Origin: Agelas oroides | Lineage: Eukaryota; Porifera; Demospongiae; Agelasida; Agelasidae | Length of the DNA: 64,000 nucleotides | NCBI GenBank assembly: GCA_949130485.1 | Contig: OX422184.1 | Location: 25,961,674-26,025,673 of the forward strand | Direction of reading: 5' to 3' | Shown here: positions 21,190 to 33,700 of the stretch, piece after piece | Numbering within the stretch: position 1 is the first letter of the stretch | Layout of the letters: the number at the start of each line of letters is the position of its first letter | Notes under the pieces: generated by a model | Database searches by the model: none | The model's input: only the letters and a program-made list of their open reading frames with translations | What the model was told of the DNA's origin: nothing | Translations under genes and position numbers: made by a program

Positions 21190-22850
21190 TGAAGACATCT
21201 CCCTCATACACTCACTCACTCACTCACTCTCACTAATGTCCACTACTCCCTCCCTCCACATGCATCCTCATACACTCACTCACTCACTCTCACTAATGAC
21301 CACTGCTCCCTCCTTCCACATGCATCCTCATACACTCACTCACTCACTCTCACTAATGTCCACTACTCCCTCCCTCCACATGCATCCTCATACACTCACT
21401 CACTCTCACTAATGTCCACTACTCACTCCCTCCACATGCATCCTCATACACTCACTCACTCTCACTAATGTCCACTACTCACTCCCTCCACATGCATCCT
21501 CATACACTCACTCACTCTCACTAATGTCCACTACTCCCTCCCTCCACATGCATCCTCATACACTCACTCACTCTCACTAATGTCCACTACTCCCTCCCTC
21601 CACATGCATCCTCATACACTCGCTCACTAACTCTCACTAATGCTCACTACTCCCTCCCTCCACATGCATCCTCATACACTCACTCACTCTCACTAATGTC
21701 CACTACTCCCTCCCTCCACATGCATCCTCATACACTCACTCACTCACTCTCACTAATGTCCACTACTCCCTCCCTCCACATGCATCCTCATGCACTCACT
21801 CACTCACTCTCACTAATGTCCACTACTCCCTCCCTCCACATGCATCCTCATGCACTCACTCACTCACTCTCACTAATGCCCACTACTCCCTCCCTCCACA
21901 TGCATCCTCACACACTCACTCACTCTCACTAATGTCCACTACTCACTCCCTCCACATGCATCCTCATACACTCACTCACTCTCACTAATGTCCACTACTC
22001 CCTCCCTCCACATGCATCCTCATACACTCACTCACTCTCACTAATGTCCACTACTCCCTCCCTCCACATGCATCCTCATACACTCGCTCACTAACTCTCA
22101 CTAATGCTCACTACTCCCTCCCTCCACATGCATCCTCATACACTCACTCACTCTCACTAATGTCCACTACTCCCTCCCTCCACATGCATCCTGATACACT
22201 CACTCACTCACTCTCACTAATGTCCACTACTCCCTCCCTCCACATGCATCCTCATGCACTCACTCACTCACTCTCACTAATGTCCACTACTCCCTCCCTC
22301 CACATGCATCCTCATACACTCACTCACTCACTCTCACTAATGCCCACTACTCCCTCCCTCCACATGCATCCTCACACACTCACTCACTCACTCTCACTAA
22401 TGTCCACTGCTCCCTCCCTCCACATGCATCCTCATACACTCACTCACTCACTCTCACTAATGTCCACTGCTCCCTCCCACCACATGCATCCTCATACACT
22501 CACTCACTCACTCACTCTCACTAATGTCCACTACTCCCTCCCTCCACATGCATCCTCATGCACTCACTCACTCACTCTCACTAATGTCCACTACTCCCTC
22601 CCTCCACATGCATCCTCATACACTCACTCACTCACTCTCACTAATGCCCACTACTCCCTCCCTCCACATGCATCCTCACACACTCACTCACTCACTCTCA
22701 CTAATGTCCACTGCTCCCTCCCTCCACATGCATCCTCATACACTCACTCACTCACTCTCACTAATGTCCACTGCTCCCTCCCACCACATGCATCCTCATA
22801 CACTCACTCACTCACTCACTCTCACTAATGTCCACTACTCCCTCCCTCCC
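21190..22850. repeat. 60 bp minisatellite, copy A
   Basis: About 28 units of 56-60 bp built on cactaatgtccactactccc, tccctccacatgcatcctca and a variable number of cact. Unit variants (tactcc/tgctcc, catac/catgc) form higher-order blocks: the stretch around 21600-21930 recurs around 22050-22400. Intronic between macro exons. Confidence 0.95.
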
Positions 22851-24976
22851 CTCTCATACCCTTGAACTGACTCTTCTTTCTTTCTCCCCCCTCCCCACCT
22901 TCAACTTAGTACTGTACCAGTTGCTGAAGGCAGGTACGTGGGAGAGAGCTACTGGACGAGCTCTGTCTCTCCAAACAGTGTCGACTGGGAGAAAACGTTG
23001 TCACACATAACCTCCCAACCACACGTATGTTGTGTGTGTGTGTGTGTGTTAATGTTGGGTGATATACTAGTATTTATAGTGATTTGCGGCAGGGTTCTCG
23101 CTAGGCCTTTAGTGGATGGTTTTGCACCATTTGGTTAATTGCAGCACCATTTGGGCCACTTCTGCCCACAGCAGTTACTAACCTGGCTTCCCACTTAACA
23201 TTTCAATAGCAATGTGTACAGAGGGCATTTCGTACCTCCCTATTCTATCATGCACCATTTGGAAGTAGATTTCTAGCGGTAACCCTGAACTTTACAGAAC
23301 CTTGACTTAAACCGGTATAGCTGATTGCTATTCTGATGCTGTACTGGTGTACCGGTTTACAGCGTGTGTGCGCTAAATCACAAAGTTTATAATGCACATG
23401 TGTAGAAGTTCACTCCATGTGAATTCGGTGATAAAGATGGCTGTGATCGCTAGTCCTGCTGGTGCTGAATTGAGAAGTGAAACTGGTAGCGATAGCGATG
23501 GCCTCGTTTCAAAATCAATGGGTGCGAAATCAACAGTTTGGATATATTTTTGGTTTGAGGCAGACAGTGATCTGTCAGTTGTGCAAAAATATCAGTATCA
23601 GTGAAAGGTGTTAATACATCGAACCTGCTCTCACACCTGAAGGTTCATCATTCCCGAGGTAAAGAAGAAGGCAAACAGCAAGCCTAGCAGCAAGGACAAG
23701 GACCACGCAAAAAGGCTTCTTTCAGGCAACCGTCCCTATATTGGTATACCGTGATGTTACTGTGATGTTACTGTCATATCAAATACCAATATTGAATTTC
23801 CCAACATTAATGTGTGTGTGTGTGATGAGGATGATGTGTGAGAACATAAAGTTCAAGCTGATGACAAGTATTCTTCTCCACTTTTCTCCCTCACTCTTCC
23901 TCTTTTTCCTCTTCCTTCCCCTTCTCCTCACTAGGCATTTTCCACTGTGTGTTTGGTGACTTGCAGGAGTCTCTGTTGAGCTGTTGTTGAGGAGCCCTGG
24001 ACACTGCCGCGCAGGAGAAAGACAAAACCATTGTCTTTTGGTTGGACGGCTTTGCAGCTGTTTCTGGTGAGTGGAGAGTGATTATTTTTGAGAAATTTAA
24101 CGGAGGGATGACCATTTTATTGCAATCCTGGTCTTTCTTTGTGACAGTACAGTGTAAAAATCAACTTTTAGCGTAGCATATTTCCATCCTTAGTGGAAGT
24201 TCAGCAATGGAGAACCTTCATTGTGGCAATACGACCAAATACACTATGGTTTCTATATACACTGTGGTTTCTATGCACACACTGTCGCATTAATATTGTA
24301 ATTTCACTGACTAAGGTATTAGTACAGTCATAGAAATCTAGCTGCCTCCTGTAAGTTCTCTTTCCTCTTTAAATGTTTACTGCAGCTCTATACAGACTGC
24401 AAGACTAGTGGTCTGTTTACCTCTCGTTCATTGACCTGGCCCACACATCCCCACCCCCCCCCCCACCCACACACACACACAGTATCTCCACATGTGGTGG
24501 TGGAGACGGTCAGACTGTGGTTGCAAGAAGATCTGAACAGTCGAAAGTTTGACCGTATCGTGTTCTGTACCCCCCATTGCTTGAGGCATCTCTTGAGAAA
24601 TAACCCTCTCCTGCCATTTTGCAACCTGCGTCAGCCCTGAAGGTGTAGAAGGGGAAACCCCTAGTGCTGATGAATTACTGGGGAAAGTCCCTAATGAGAA
24701 TTTGTTGGAGGGAAAAACTGCTAATCAGAGTGAACTAGAAGGGGAAATCCCTAATGAGAAAGTGGAAGAGGAAACCCCTGGTGGTGATGGTGACAAAGAT
24801 GACATTGATGAGGAAAAAGTTGAACTGTCTAGTGATAAAGAAGTAGAGTGGCAAACCCCGGTTGCCAAGGTTGCCCGGTTGGCAAGGTTAGCTCTGGCTG
24901 CCAGGTTGCCAAGGTTAGCTCTGGCTGCCAAGGTTGCACTGGTTGCCAAGGTTGCACTGGTTGCCTGGTTGCCAAG

Positions 24977-25034
24977 GTTAGCACTGGCTGCACCATTGAT
25001 TGCCAAGGCAACCAATGGTGCAGCCAGTGCTAAC
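24977..25034. repeat. 22 bp-arm hairpin in macrodomain-gene tail
   Basis: gttagcactggctgcaccat and its complement atggtgcagccagtgctaac flank a 14 bp loop inside the final exon. Just upstream is a degenerate gttgccaaggttagctctgg repeat encoding Ala/Val/Leu runs. Confidence 0.8.
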
Positions 25035-25283
25035 GAAACATCTGAGACTATTGATCTCATTACACTTGAGCTGGACAATCTACAAAGAGCAGCACAAGAA
25101 AGTCTAGCCGAGCAGACCGTCTCCAAGACAAGCAGAGACCTGGACACCTTGGAGAAAGCAGCGCAAGATAAACTAGCCGGCGGCTCCGAAGCAAAAGAGG
25201 AACCAAACACCCTGGACCAAGTTGTTCAACAACTTATGGCAGAGGCTGCCCGACTGTCTCCAGTGCCCAGTGGACCCACCTAA

Positions 25284-26344
25284 CTGTCTCTTCTGCCGAG
25301 TAAACCCACCAACCGTCTAGTGAACCAAAATATTTTACCACGCTGTCTCTGATGCCACCCTCTTCCACCTCAACAATGGGAATGAGGAGGACTCATTGCT
25401 GCCAAATCCCGAGCGAACTGAATCTGATGTGTGGGGTGTGATTTGTGATTGGCATGTTGTAATGTGTGACTAACAGCTTTTTTGTGGTTTGTATCCATAT
25501 ATATACATACTCTGAAGTATGAAATTTTTGCAAATTTTTTGTATTCCACATCATGCAAGTGAATAATGTGTTTGTTTCTAAAGTTTTGGATCATGGGATA
25601 CCGTTTGCAACACTGCAGGGGGTAGGGAGAAGCCAGACATGAGCTAACCGCGCGCGCATGTGCACAAATTTTACAACTTCTCCAGCGCTTGTGCACGTTT
25701 GAAAACTTGTGCGTCTGGGTGGAAAAGGCTGCTTAACCAAGCTATAGCTATAGTTGTCAGAGTGTAACCTTGGGTACAAAGTGACGAGAAAGGAGACAAG
25801 TATCTACAGTTGCAAGCAGCGTGAAAGAGAATGGGGAAAAAGACTAGTAGACGGAACCAGATACGGCTACAGTTGCAAGCATCGGCGCGAAAGAGAAAGG
25901 GAAATTATAGACTCTGCTACCGTTACAGTGTTGACGTAGAGGGAAGGAAAAGGAGACGGCTTAGCTGCTACAGTTGCAGCGTTCGTGCGAAAAGAGGGAA
26001 AGGAGACAGCTACCGCGCGTTGCAGTGTTGGCGCGCACAGGAGAGAGGGAAAGATGACTACTCACTGTTGCGTTGTTGGCGCGAAAGAGAAAGACGCCGC
26101 GGTTACCGTTGGACCGTTGGCACAAAGAGAGACGGGAAGATAAGGTGAGACAAAGTGAGCTAACTTATTTGTTTAGGGTGAACAAAGCGAGCGCGTCCAC
26201 GAGTGGCCCGCGACCTGGGTGGAATGCGGTGTCAGCGGTTAAAGTTTAACGTACCCTCGCGCCTTCCCGCTTTGTTTAGTTTTTGTGTGTGTTTGTGTCG
26301 AGCGCGTCTCAAGAAGGAAAAGCGCTCTCTTACCCAGCGACAAC
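25284..26344. other. No gene assigned
   Basis: Contains purine-rich repeats (gcgcgaaagagaaaggga-like units at about 25750-26150) with open Arg/Lys/Glu frames. No homology, start context or splice structure supports a gene. Confidence 0.4.
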
Positions 26345-26515
26345 TACCGTATAGCGGGAAACTTTCGAAGGAGAAAATTTTCGCGAAAGTTTTCTCCGCG
26401 TGGCGTCTTTAGGCAGCGACGCTAGCGAGCAATCCGCGAAAGTTTTCTCGCGAAAATCTTATTTTTCGCCAATTCGCGAAAGTTTTCTCCCTCGAAAGTT
26501 TCCCGCTATACGGTA
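26345..26515. mobile_element. 171 bp MITE, TACCGTATAGCGGGAAA ends
   Basis: Perfect terminal inverted repeats of about 24 bp (taccgtatagcgggaaactt at the left, its complement ending cggta at 26515). The interior repeats ttcgcgaaag several times in both orientations. If the outer TA is the target duplication it would fit a Tc1/mariner-type MITE; that is inference. Confidence 0.8.
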
Positions 26516-27092
26516 TGACTGGATTTCACTCCTCTTCGAATAGCGTTGTAGCGTTATCATGAACTGAAGTGAATTGCAATTCAACTCGAACATAGTAGCA
26601 CTCCTCGCGTGTAAGCAGTCATTTCGCCAACGGAATAGTCACGTGAATTTATTTGCACGATTACGTCATTGCAGGGCTTCTTCGTCAGCCATTTCTTGAT
26701 ACACAGCCGGGTGAGAAGTGAGGGCGCTACACGGCCAGCCATGAGCCTTGCTGAGAACTTAAGTGGAACAATACAGAAAGCAAGTGTTGTATTGTCGAAC
26801 CGGACTCCCTAGGATGGAAATAAGTCAACTGCCTTAGTGTCTTTCGAGTTTTTTTTTGCGGCGACTACGATGATGACGGCGGTTACCTGGCAAATGTTTG
26901 CAAATGTAACTCGGTCAAATAAGGTGAGAACAAGTAGATATCGGTATATGTTATCCATTATTTATTGAAGTAAGTATAGTGTGAGTTTCGTTTGAAGATC
27001 ATGTGCAGAAAAAATTTCCGCGTCAGTTTATACATGATGTGTTAACTTTTATACATAAAACACTCAACAGTTTGTTCAAATATATTTGTACT

Positions 27093-29400
27093 TTAGTCAA
27101 AATATTCACTGTTATCTTCCACTTCACTGCTATCTTCCACTTCAATGCTATCTTCCACTTCACTGCTATCCTCATGTTCTTCACATAATGGGTACTCACC
27201 AAAGACATAGTCCATAATTTCATCAACCTCATCATCCAGAAATTGCTCCCTATTTTCCGTAAAGTTTTCTTCAAGACTCAGCTCCATTAAGGTTACGGGA
27301 TACTTAGAATTATGTGACTTCATATATGTATACATTTATGCTACTAAAACAGGCATACTAAAGTCTTAGCACATGAAACTTGGACCACACAAGCATCACA
27401 CATAGCTGTCTTTGTGCAGCAAAAATCATCAGCTACATATAAATAGTTCACAAGTTATGGTGGTTCAAATATTGACCAACTCTCGCACAAGATAACACGC
27501 GGTTAAGTTGCCCAGGAAACTGTAAGAAGCACCCAGTGGCATCTTAAGAATGGTTATTAGCGACTGACGGAAGCTTTTTAAAAAATATTGAAGCAAATCG
27601 CTAATATAGAGCATAATAGCCTGCTCAAAGCCCTGCCCAGGGACTTACCTGGTCATATATTCACTCCAAGTCAAGTAATCATCAAAATCTTCCGTCAATC
27701 CCTCGGGGGAGGAGTCTACAAGCCGTATAACTCCGTAAAAGTTCATTCCAACACTCACAGAAGGCTATTTCTTGTGCAAGAGCAAGCAACTCCGCGTGCC
27801 CGGCAGCCATGGCTAGCTAGTTGAGATAATTACGTTGTTGCGGTTGACAAAGTGCGCATGCGGCTTCACTAGGCGGGAGATTTGTACAGCAGTCAAGTAG
27901 GAAGCCAACATATGCGCGTAACGTACATGCTTTGTGGTGAAATGAATTTTGTCATGCATTATTGATCTTACTAGCACTCTCTACGGTATCCCGTAACCTT
28001 AAGGTATCTTCACTATTGTCAATGGCTGTATGTGTGTTTGACTGTGTGTTGGAACAATTTGTACACTCACATCCTTCTGAACACTCTTTATTCTTCTTCC
28101 TGCAGCCACATCGTGAAGTTGTGCAACCAGTTTTACACTTGCAGCCTTTCAGAAGCTGGATGACGCGTTGCCGGACTGCTTCCATGTTGCTTTCACTGTC
28201 AAAGGTGAGGGACTCATCAGTAACTTTCCATCCAAAGTTAGCATGGGGGTGGAGAACCATGTGGTTGTTATTGGCCTTCTTCCACATGTCTAGCACCCAA
28301 CATGTTCGTCTCCAGTGACGATATAGTGCCCCAGTGCTAGGAATCGTCTCACTCTCAAATTGTATCCTATCCCAAATGGTTTGTCTGATGTCATCAAGCC
28401 AACTACAATGCTGTTGTAATGGATTGGGATCAGTGAATTTATTGAAGTGTCTATCTGGAGTAGTGGAAAAGCCTGAAGAATGTTTTGGGAGTAGACAGTT
28501 CCAACAAGTCGTAAGAATGCTAAGAACCCAGAATTGATTTTATTTCCTTCTATATCAACATCAGTTACCTGGTAGATTGTATTTGCCACTGGAAATAAAC
28601 TCAGCATGCTGATAGAAATATCTCAGGAAGGTGGCTTTACCAATTCCGCTAAAAAACGAGATGTAATCGCAGCCGGTAGCCACAAAGATGGTTTGAAAAA
28701 CTTGAGGTATCAACTGGGGAGGGATGGCTGAGAGGTCGGGGTCATTCCGTAGTACTGTAACAAAAGTTGACAGGTGCAAATACTTTAATTGTTTAGAGTT
28801 GAATGTACTGAGTTGTATAACTATATTCTTTTCACTCCCATGCTGAAGTGGTAAATGTCGGTATCCGGAGATAGGATGAGTATTTTTGAAGCGTTTGTTC
28901 TTTTTACATGCATCCAAAGCCTTGTGTCAGCTTCTTCTGCGTTACTTGTATAGGCTGGGTTGGGTTGGGGCCTGGTGCCATAAGAGACAAACCAATCCGT
29001 ATCTTGTATAGCACCTTGAAATCCACCAGCGACAAGAAAGATATTGTCCTGTCTGAGGTGTCTGGTTATGTTATGGAGGAAATATTGTGTCAAAAAACAT
29101 ACCAAGTTGCGTTTGCATAAGCGACAAATACGTTTATCAGGCCAAATATGGAGGGATTTTGCTATCTGCTATGCTTGTTCATTCCTCCATGTCTGAGGCT
29201 CATATAGCGATGTGTAACAGCCTGAACAAAGTGCACAGTTACTTAGCTCATCCTCTGGTTGCTCCTGTACAGGTGGGAATGAGAGCCTCCGGCGACTTCT
29301 TCCACCAGTATTCACCATCTTTGTATCGGCTGCTGCTCCTGAAGCCTCCTGAGTACAATCATACTTTCTTTGTTATTTGTATAGTCTTTAAAATCATGCA
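27093..29400 (-). pseudogene. CXC-domain repetitive gene, decayed
   Basis: On the minus strand, SNAEEADTRLWMH and LILSPDTDIYHF (29105-28821) are followed by a segment with ATGCDYISFFSGIGK, a 63 bp intron (CAG|GTAACT...TTCTTAG), then WLDDIRQTIWD, CWVLDMWKKANNN and a cysteine-rich CXC/tesmin-like motif (GCKCKTGCTTSRCGCRKK, 28200-28060). The tail, after a transposon, is MELSLEENFTENREQF and EVDEIMDYVFG. Similar multi-copy proteins with the EEADTR...DTD signature occur in cnidarians and sponges; their role is unknown and they may derive from a transposon. At least two 1-2 bp frameshifts (near 28830 and 28500) break the frame, so it is called a pseudogene. The 5' end is not defined. Confidence 0.6.
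27291..27998. mobile_element. 708 bp TTAA-flanked DNA element
   Basis: Perfect 13 bp inverted ends GGTTACGGGATAC / GTATCCCGTAACC, flanked on both sides by TTAA (27287-27290 and 27999-28002). TTAA target duplications are typical of piggyBac and Kolobok elements; the termini are not the usual CCC of piggyBac, so the superfamily is open. No transposase is present. It sits inside the coding tail of the CXC gene; removing the element plus one TTAA leaves ...E-D-T-L-M-E-L-S... in one frame. Confidence 0.85.
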
Positions 29401-29751
29401 TAATTATTTTGTTCATGTTATTATTGATTTGCTTACATTACTTGGACTTCTCAGTACAGAAGTACAGAAAGAAATATAAGTCGATGAATATATAATGAGA
29501 ATTGTTGTACCAGCCGTTTTTAAACAGGAAGCTTAACTTCCGGTGCAAATAAAATTGTATGGACGTCTATTGACTTCCGTTCCGTTGGCGATTCGACTCA
29601 TGTTAGCTAAATTTTGTCACTGCGGATATTTCACGCTTGTTGTTCGGCAACCCTTCGGAGCTATTCTTTCTAGCTCGGATGTTTTTTACGCCCTCATTTC
29701 AAAAGAGTCTAACTCTGTCCTCACCTGCTATTCTTCCCCCTCTCTCTCCAG

Positions 29752-30727
29752 TGTGTGTGTTGTGTGGTGTGTGGGCGTTGGTTCCACCCTGGCTGTCTGA
29801 GTGACCATCAATCTACCACCGTCTGTGGAAGATGGAAATGTGTGGACTGCACCGCATGTCTCAGTTGCAAGTCTTCCTCGCCCGGCAAGGTACACCAGGC
29901 CGGGGCTGCAAGGTTTCATCTGTGTTGATTGACTCCTTCTCCCCTTTTCTTCTCCGTCCCCTTTGGCCTGTTTCATCTGTCGATGGTAACAGATTGCAGG
30001 TACGCAGTGGAGGGATGATTTCACCTACTGTGTAGACTGCCACCAGCTGAAAGAGAGAGGTACACTGGCTAGTCTTGTTCCCACGTGGTGAGGGTAACAA
30101 GGTCTCTCTTGTTCTCCTCCCAGGAAACTACTGTCCTGTGTGCGGAGAGTGCTACTCTGACAGTGACTATGACTCTAAGGTTGGCTTCATTTCGTAACCT
30201 TCCATCGAGGACTTCATTTGGGAGGGAGGGGTTTCGTACTTGCCAGACCTTGCACTTTTTTGTTAGGAAAACACATCTTCTTTCGTACTTGCCAGATCTC
30301 AACACCTCTTGCACTTCAGTTCTTTGTATAATTGATAGCATGGTTTCGAGTGCAATTTGGGATTAATAGCACGAGTGAATGGCTATTAATGAAATTTTGT
30401 TATTTTCCTTCAGTAGCTTGTTTCTTGTTCCTTGTACGTTGCTGAAGGCTAGCCTCGTTCCCAGGCTCATTTCCTCTGAGAAAGAGGCTGGGAACGAGGC
30501 TAGCTAAAGGCTGGCATATTGCTGGTGCAACACTCCTGTTTAAAGACACTATACTGGAGTGACTCTCATTGATCTCCTGTCAATTTTGTGTAGACGAAGA
30601 GTATGAGATTCTGTCAGACCTGCCGGAGTCGGTGGTGTTTCACTGTCGGCTGTGTCGTGGAGCAGAGGGAGGGGAGGCAGGGTGGAGAATGGCTGTCAAT
30701 GAGTATATGCACACATCATTCACTGAG
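29752..30727 (+). CDS. KMT2 PHD2/PHD3 exons
   Basis: Exon 29752-29889 encodes [13 protein letters not shown]...[14 protein letters not shown]; 29993-30059 encodes [19 protein letters not shown]; 30124-30179 encodes [18 protein letters not shown]; 30594-30727 encodes [20 protein letters not shown]. These follow vertebrate MLL PHD2-PHD3 closely. Between the last two, MLL has a segment with C-x-x-C...W-x-H...C that completes PHD3. It is not found here, and the phases of the flanking exons (0 then 1) do not join directly. The donor after 30179 is GTTGGC. PHD3 reads H3K4me3. Confidence 0.85.
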
Positions 30728-33700
30728 GTAAGTATTCCATATTACTGTGTGCATGTTCTGTGATGTTTCCCCTTAACAAAATGGCATGCATTCGTTACAT
30801 GCATCCTGCTAGATGTTTCAGACACTGAAACCATTCATGTTACATACATGTAACATGAAAGTTTCAGGTTAACTACATGCGTGATACATGATACATGCAC
30901 GAACATGTTTTGTGAGTGGTTTTGGGATGTTTTTCAGGTATGCTACATGCATGTTACTGTACATGCATGTTACATGCAGGTATTTATTACTACTCAAACA
31001 TTAAAAATGTAAAAAGATGTAGAGATGGCATGCCAAAAAGTATGCAAACAGGTCATATATGGAACTACTTATACATGGTACAAGCATGTACTGTTTGTGT
31101 TGCATGTACATGCATGTTCAATACGTGGTATGTGCATGGTGAATGCATCGTCTATACATGTGCGTGCTGTTGGACAATCGTTTCAACATTCGTTCACTGA
31201 GCTCTCCAAAACACAAAGTCCAGTCAGACCCTTTGTAGACAAACCGGCTCTTTGCCCTGTGTGCAATCATTGAGTAATGTACACTATACATCTCAGAATT
31301 GTGCTTGCCATGACTGTTGGAAGAGGCTCCGCCTGATGGTCAAATGTGATTGTCACCATTTTAGTGCAGTTGATTAAGGACTGCTGTCTCCTGCACAAGA
31401 TGCCAGTGCTAGAGAAGAGCAAAATGGAGTGCCCATGTGACACTATGAAACATTTCAATTAGATTGGACATCCACTATTGGTCACCATAGTTGCCATGAC
31501 TGTTGGAAGAGGCTCAGCTTGATGGTCAAATTTGATTTATTAAAATTGTAGGGCGGTTGATTGGGGACTGCAGAAAATGCTAGACAAGAGCAAAATGGAG
31601 TGCCCACGTGACGCTATATATGAAGCTAAAAATGTTAATTGGTATCGTGGATTTGACATCCACTATTGCATGTCAGCTGTAGTTTATCATGTGCATATCA
31701 CTATAGTTACATGTACGTATCACTCTACAGATGGTGTCGGCGCTAAATGTTCCTGGCCACGGAGTGCAGCTGGCCGGTCAGCAGTTCTCCACTGTGCCGC
31801 AGTTTGCAAGGGAAGTGGGCATGGCACTGCAAGCCTGTCTGAAGGATCACAAACCAGGGTCATTGGTGTATCGCTCCACCGTCACCATGAGAACCAACTT
31901 TGTCAAGGTACCAACACAGGACAGGACACCTCATATACCTCCACATTCCACGTTCTCAAGTTTTACTGTTTGGTTTGAAGTAGTAGAAGAGAGTGAACGT
32001 CTCCCTCTCTCTCCCTCTCTCCCTCTCCTCTCACTCCCTCCCCCTCCTCTCTCTCCCTCTCTCCCTCCCTCTCCCTCTCCTCCTCCCTCCCTCTGTCTCC
32101 AGCTAATGGCGGAGTACTTCCCATGGTTCCATCTGGATGGGTTTGAGGGAGACACTAACAAAGAGGAGGGAGAGAAGGAAAAACAGAGTGAAGATTACAA
32201 GGGTGAGGAGGGAGGAGTCAGGAGAGAGGACGAGAAGAAGTTGAAGGCACTGGAGCTCAATTGGTAAGACGATTGAACTGGCATTCTCTTGCTTATCCAA
32301 GGACATGTACTTCGCCTCTCCTCCTCTCCCTCCCCCCTTCCCTCCCTCCCTCCCTCTCCCTCCCTCTCCCTTCCTTCCTCCCTCCTCTCTTCCTCCCACC
32401 TTCCCTTCCCCCCTCTCCTCCCTCCCTCTCCTCCCTCCCTCCCTCCCTCCCTCCCTCCCTCCCTCCCTCCCTCCCCCCTCTCCAGGCCCCCACCGCTCGT
32501 GCACGACCACTGCTATGCCTCTGGTGTACAGGTACAGGAAGACATGCCCCAGGACTCACTGGGCAGATGTGAGCCGGAGCAGCACCACACAGAGGATGGT
32601 AGACGGTGTGTACTGTGTTCAGTGGAGGGAGACGCAGAGCCAATGGTGAGCACCACGTCTTGTCCTAAAGGCCACTATTGGCCCCTTCTAGTTTCACCAT
32701 TTCATGATGTCTTGTTGCTGGTCCTGTAGGAGGCTGGGCGGCTCTTGCCCTGTGCAGTGGACGAGTGGGTGCATGTCAACTGTGCCGTGTGGTCGGCAGA
32801 GGTGTATGAGGAGTGCTCTGGGATCCTGTGCTGTGTGCACGCAGCTATCAGCAGGGGTGTGTAACTGGTAGGCTGCTAACTACAGTAATTTTGAGCTCAA
32901 TATATCTCACATATCTGTAGGAGTCTCCCTGTAGACATCAACCCATCATTATTCGAAACACTGTATTTTTTCTCTTTCTTAAAAGCTTATATCAATTTTA
33001 CTACAAATTAATAGCTTCAAGAATTGTTGTTGCCAAGTGCAGCAAAGTTTAGCAAGGCTTGTTGTATCATACCATAAGCTCATATGCACTTAGTAGACAT
33101 CTGGCATAGTGTGACGTCCATGGCGATATCCAGTGCTGAATTTTCAGTTGAGGATGAAGCTCATATGCACTTAGTAGACACGTTTACGCCCTAGCTTCCT
33201 CCTGTTATTTTTGATCGTAGTGTACCACATGCTTTTTTAAATCCAAGCTGTTCTCTTCCCCTCCAGCGTTGTGATGTGTGTCGTGAGGTGGGTGCGACCG
33301 TGGGGTGTTATGCAAGCTGGTGCACAGCCAACTACCACTTTCAGTGTGCCCGCAAGGCCAAGTGTCTCTTCCTCGAAAACAAGGAGGTCTACTGCGAGCA
33401 ACACACCAGCCTCGCAGAGGGCAAGGTACAGCATTTAATGGTCACTATATTCCTTCCCTTCCTTGTTACATCCCTTCCTGAGAGATTGTCGATAGCAATT
33501 GAGTTGTAGCCACTCACGTGACTTCTCCGGATCCATGTACATCATCGTTTTACCCAGTAACAATTAAGTTGCAGCTACCCACAACCTGGCAACATTTCAC
33601 TCTCCCCCTCCACTCCCTCCCTTCTCCCCTTCCTCCCTTCTCCCCTTCCTCCTCTCCCCCCCTCTCCCCCTCCCTTCACCAGGCTGTCTTGGCTGATGCT

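Larger units (their letters stand above)
16363..25283. repeat. Segmental duplication, unit A
   Basis: About 9 kb closely matches 55555-64000 in order and orientation: KMT2 small exons and SET halves, 78 bp array, MITE, foldbacks, macrodomain exons and both minisatellites. Differences are array lengths, one MITE, one lost exon and point lesions. The paralogous NLR genes precede both units. Confidence 0.9.
19210..25283 (+). pseudogene. GDAP2-like macrodomain gene, copy A (broken)
   Basis: Exons: 19210-19388 (MLPPWVDTIPSGNPG, LFPFNR), 20989-21101 (FNNIVSLYTGSASQLLSNAL, start of macro fold), about 22908-23024 (GTWERATGRALSL), 23935-24066 (IFHCVFGDLQESLLS), 24483-25283 (VVVETVRLWLQEDL, FDRIVFCTPHC, then an acidic/Ala-rich tail). 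The order and the P-W-x-D...LFPFNR lead-in resemble the N-terminal macrodomain of GDAP2; macrodomains bind or hydrolyse ADP-ribose derivatives. Copy A is broken. A TGA at 23988-23990 replaces the CGA found in copy B, and a 1 bp deficit near 24600 shifts the frame before the acidic tail. GDAP2 identity is moderate; macrodomain membership is better supported. The CRAL-TRIO half of GDAP2 was not seen. Confidence 0.6.

Noticed and set aside
21190-22850. Regular arrays considered as CRISPR
   Set aside because: Units are contiguous with no unique spacers, the genome is eukaryotic and the arrays are intronic.
22160-22865. A ~220-codon ORF of His/Ser/Leu repeats
   Set aside because: It is the 60 bp minisatellite, whose unit is a multiple of three; no splice or start context.
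25754-26148. Arg/Lys-rich ORFs near 26 kb
   Set aside because: Purine-rich repetitive DNA with overlapping open frames and no homology or splice support.
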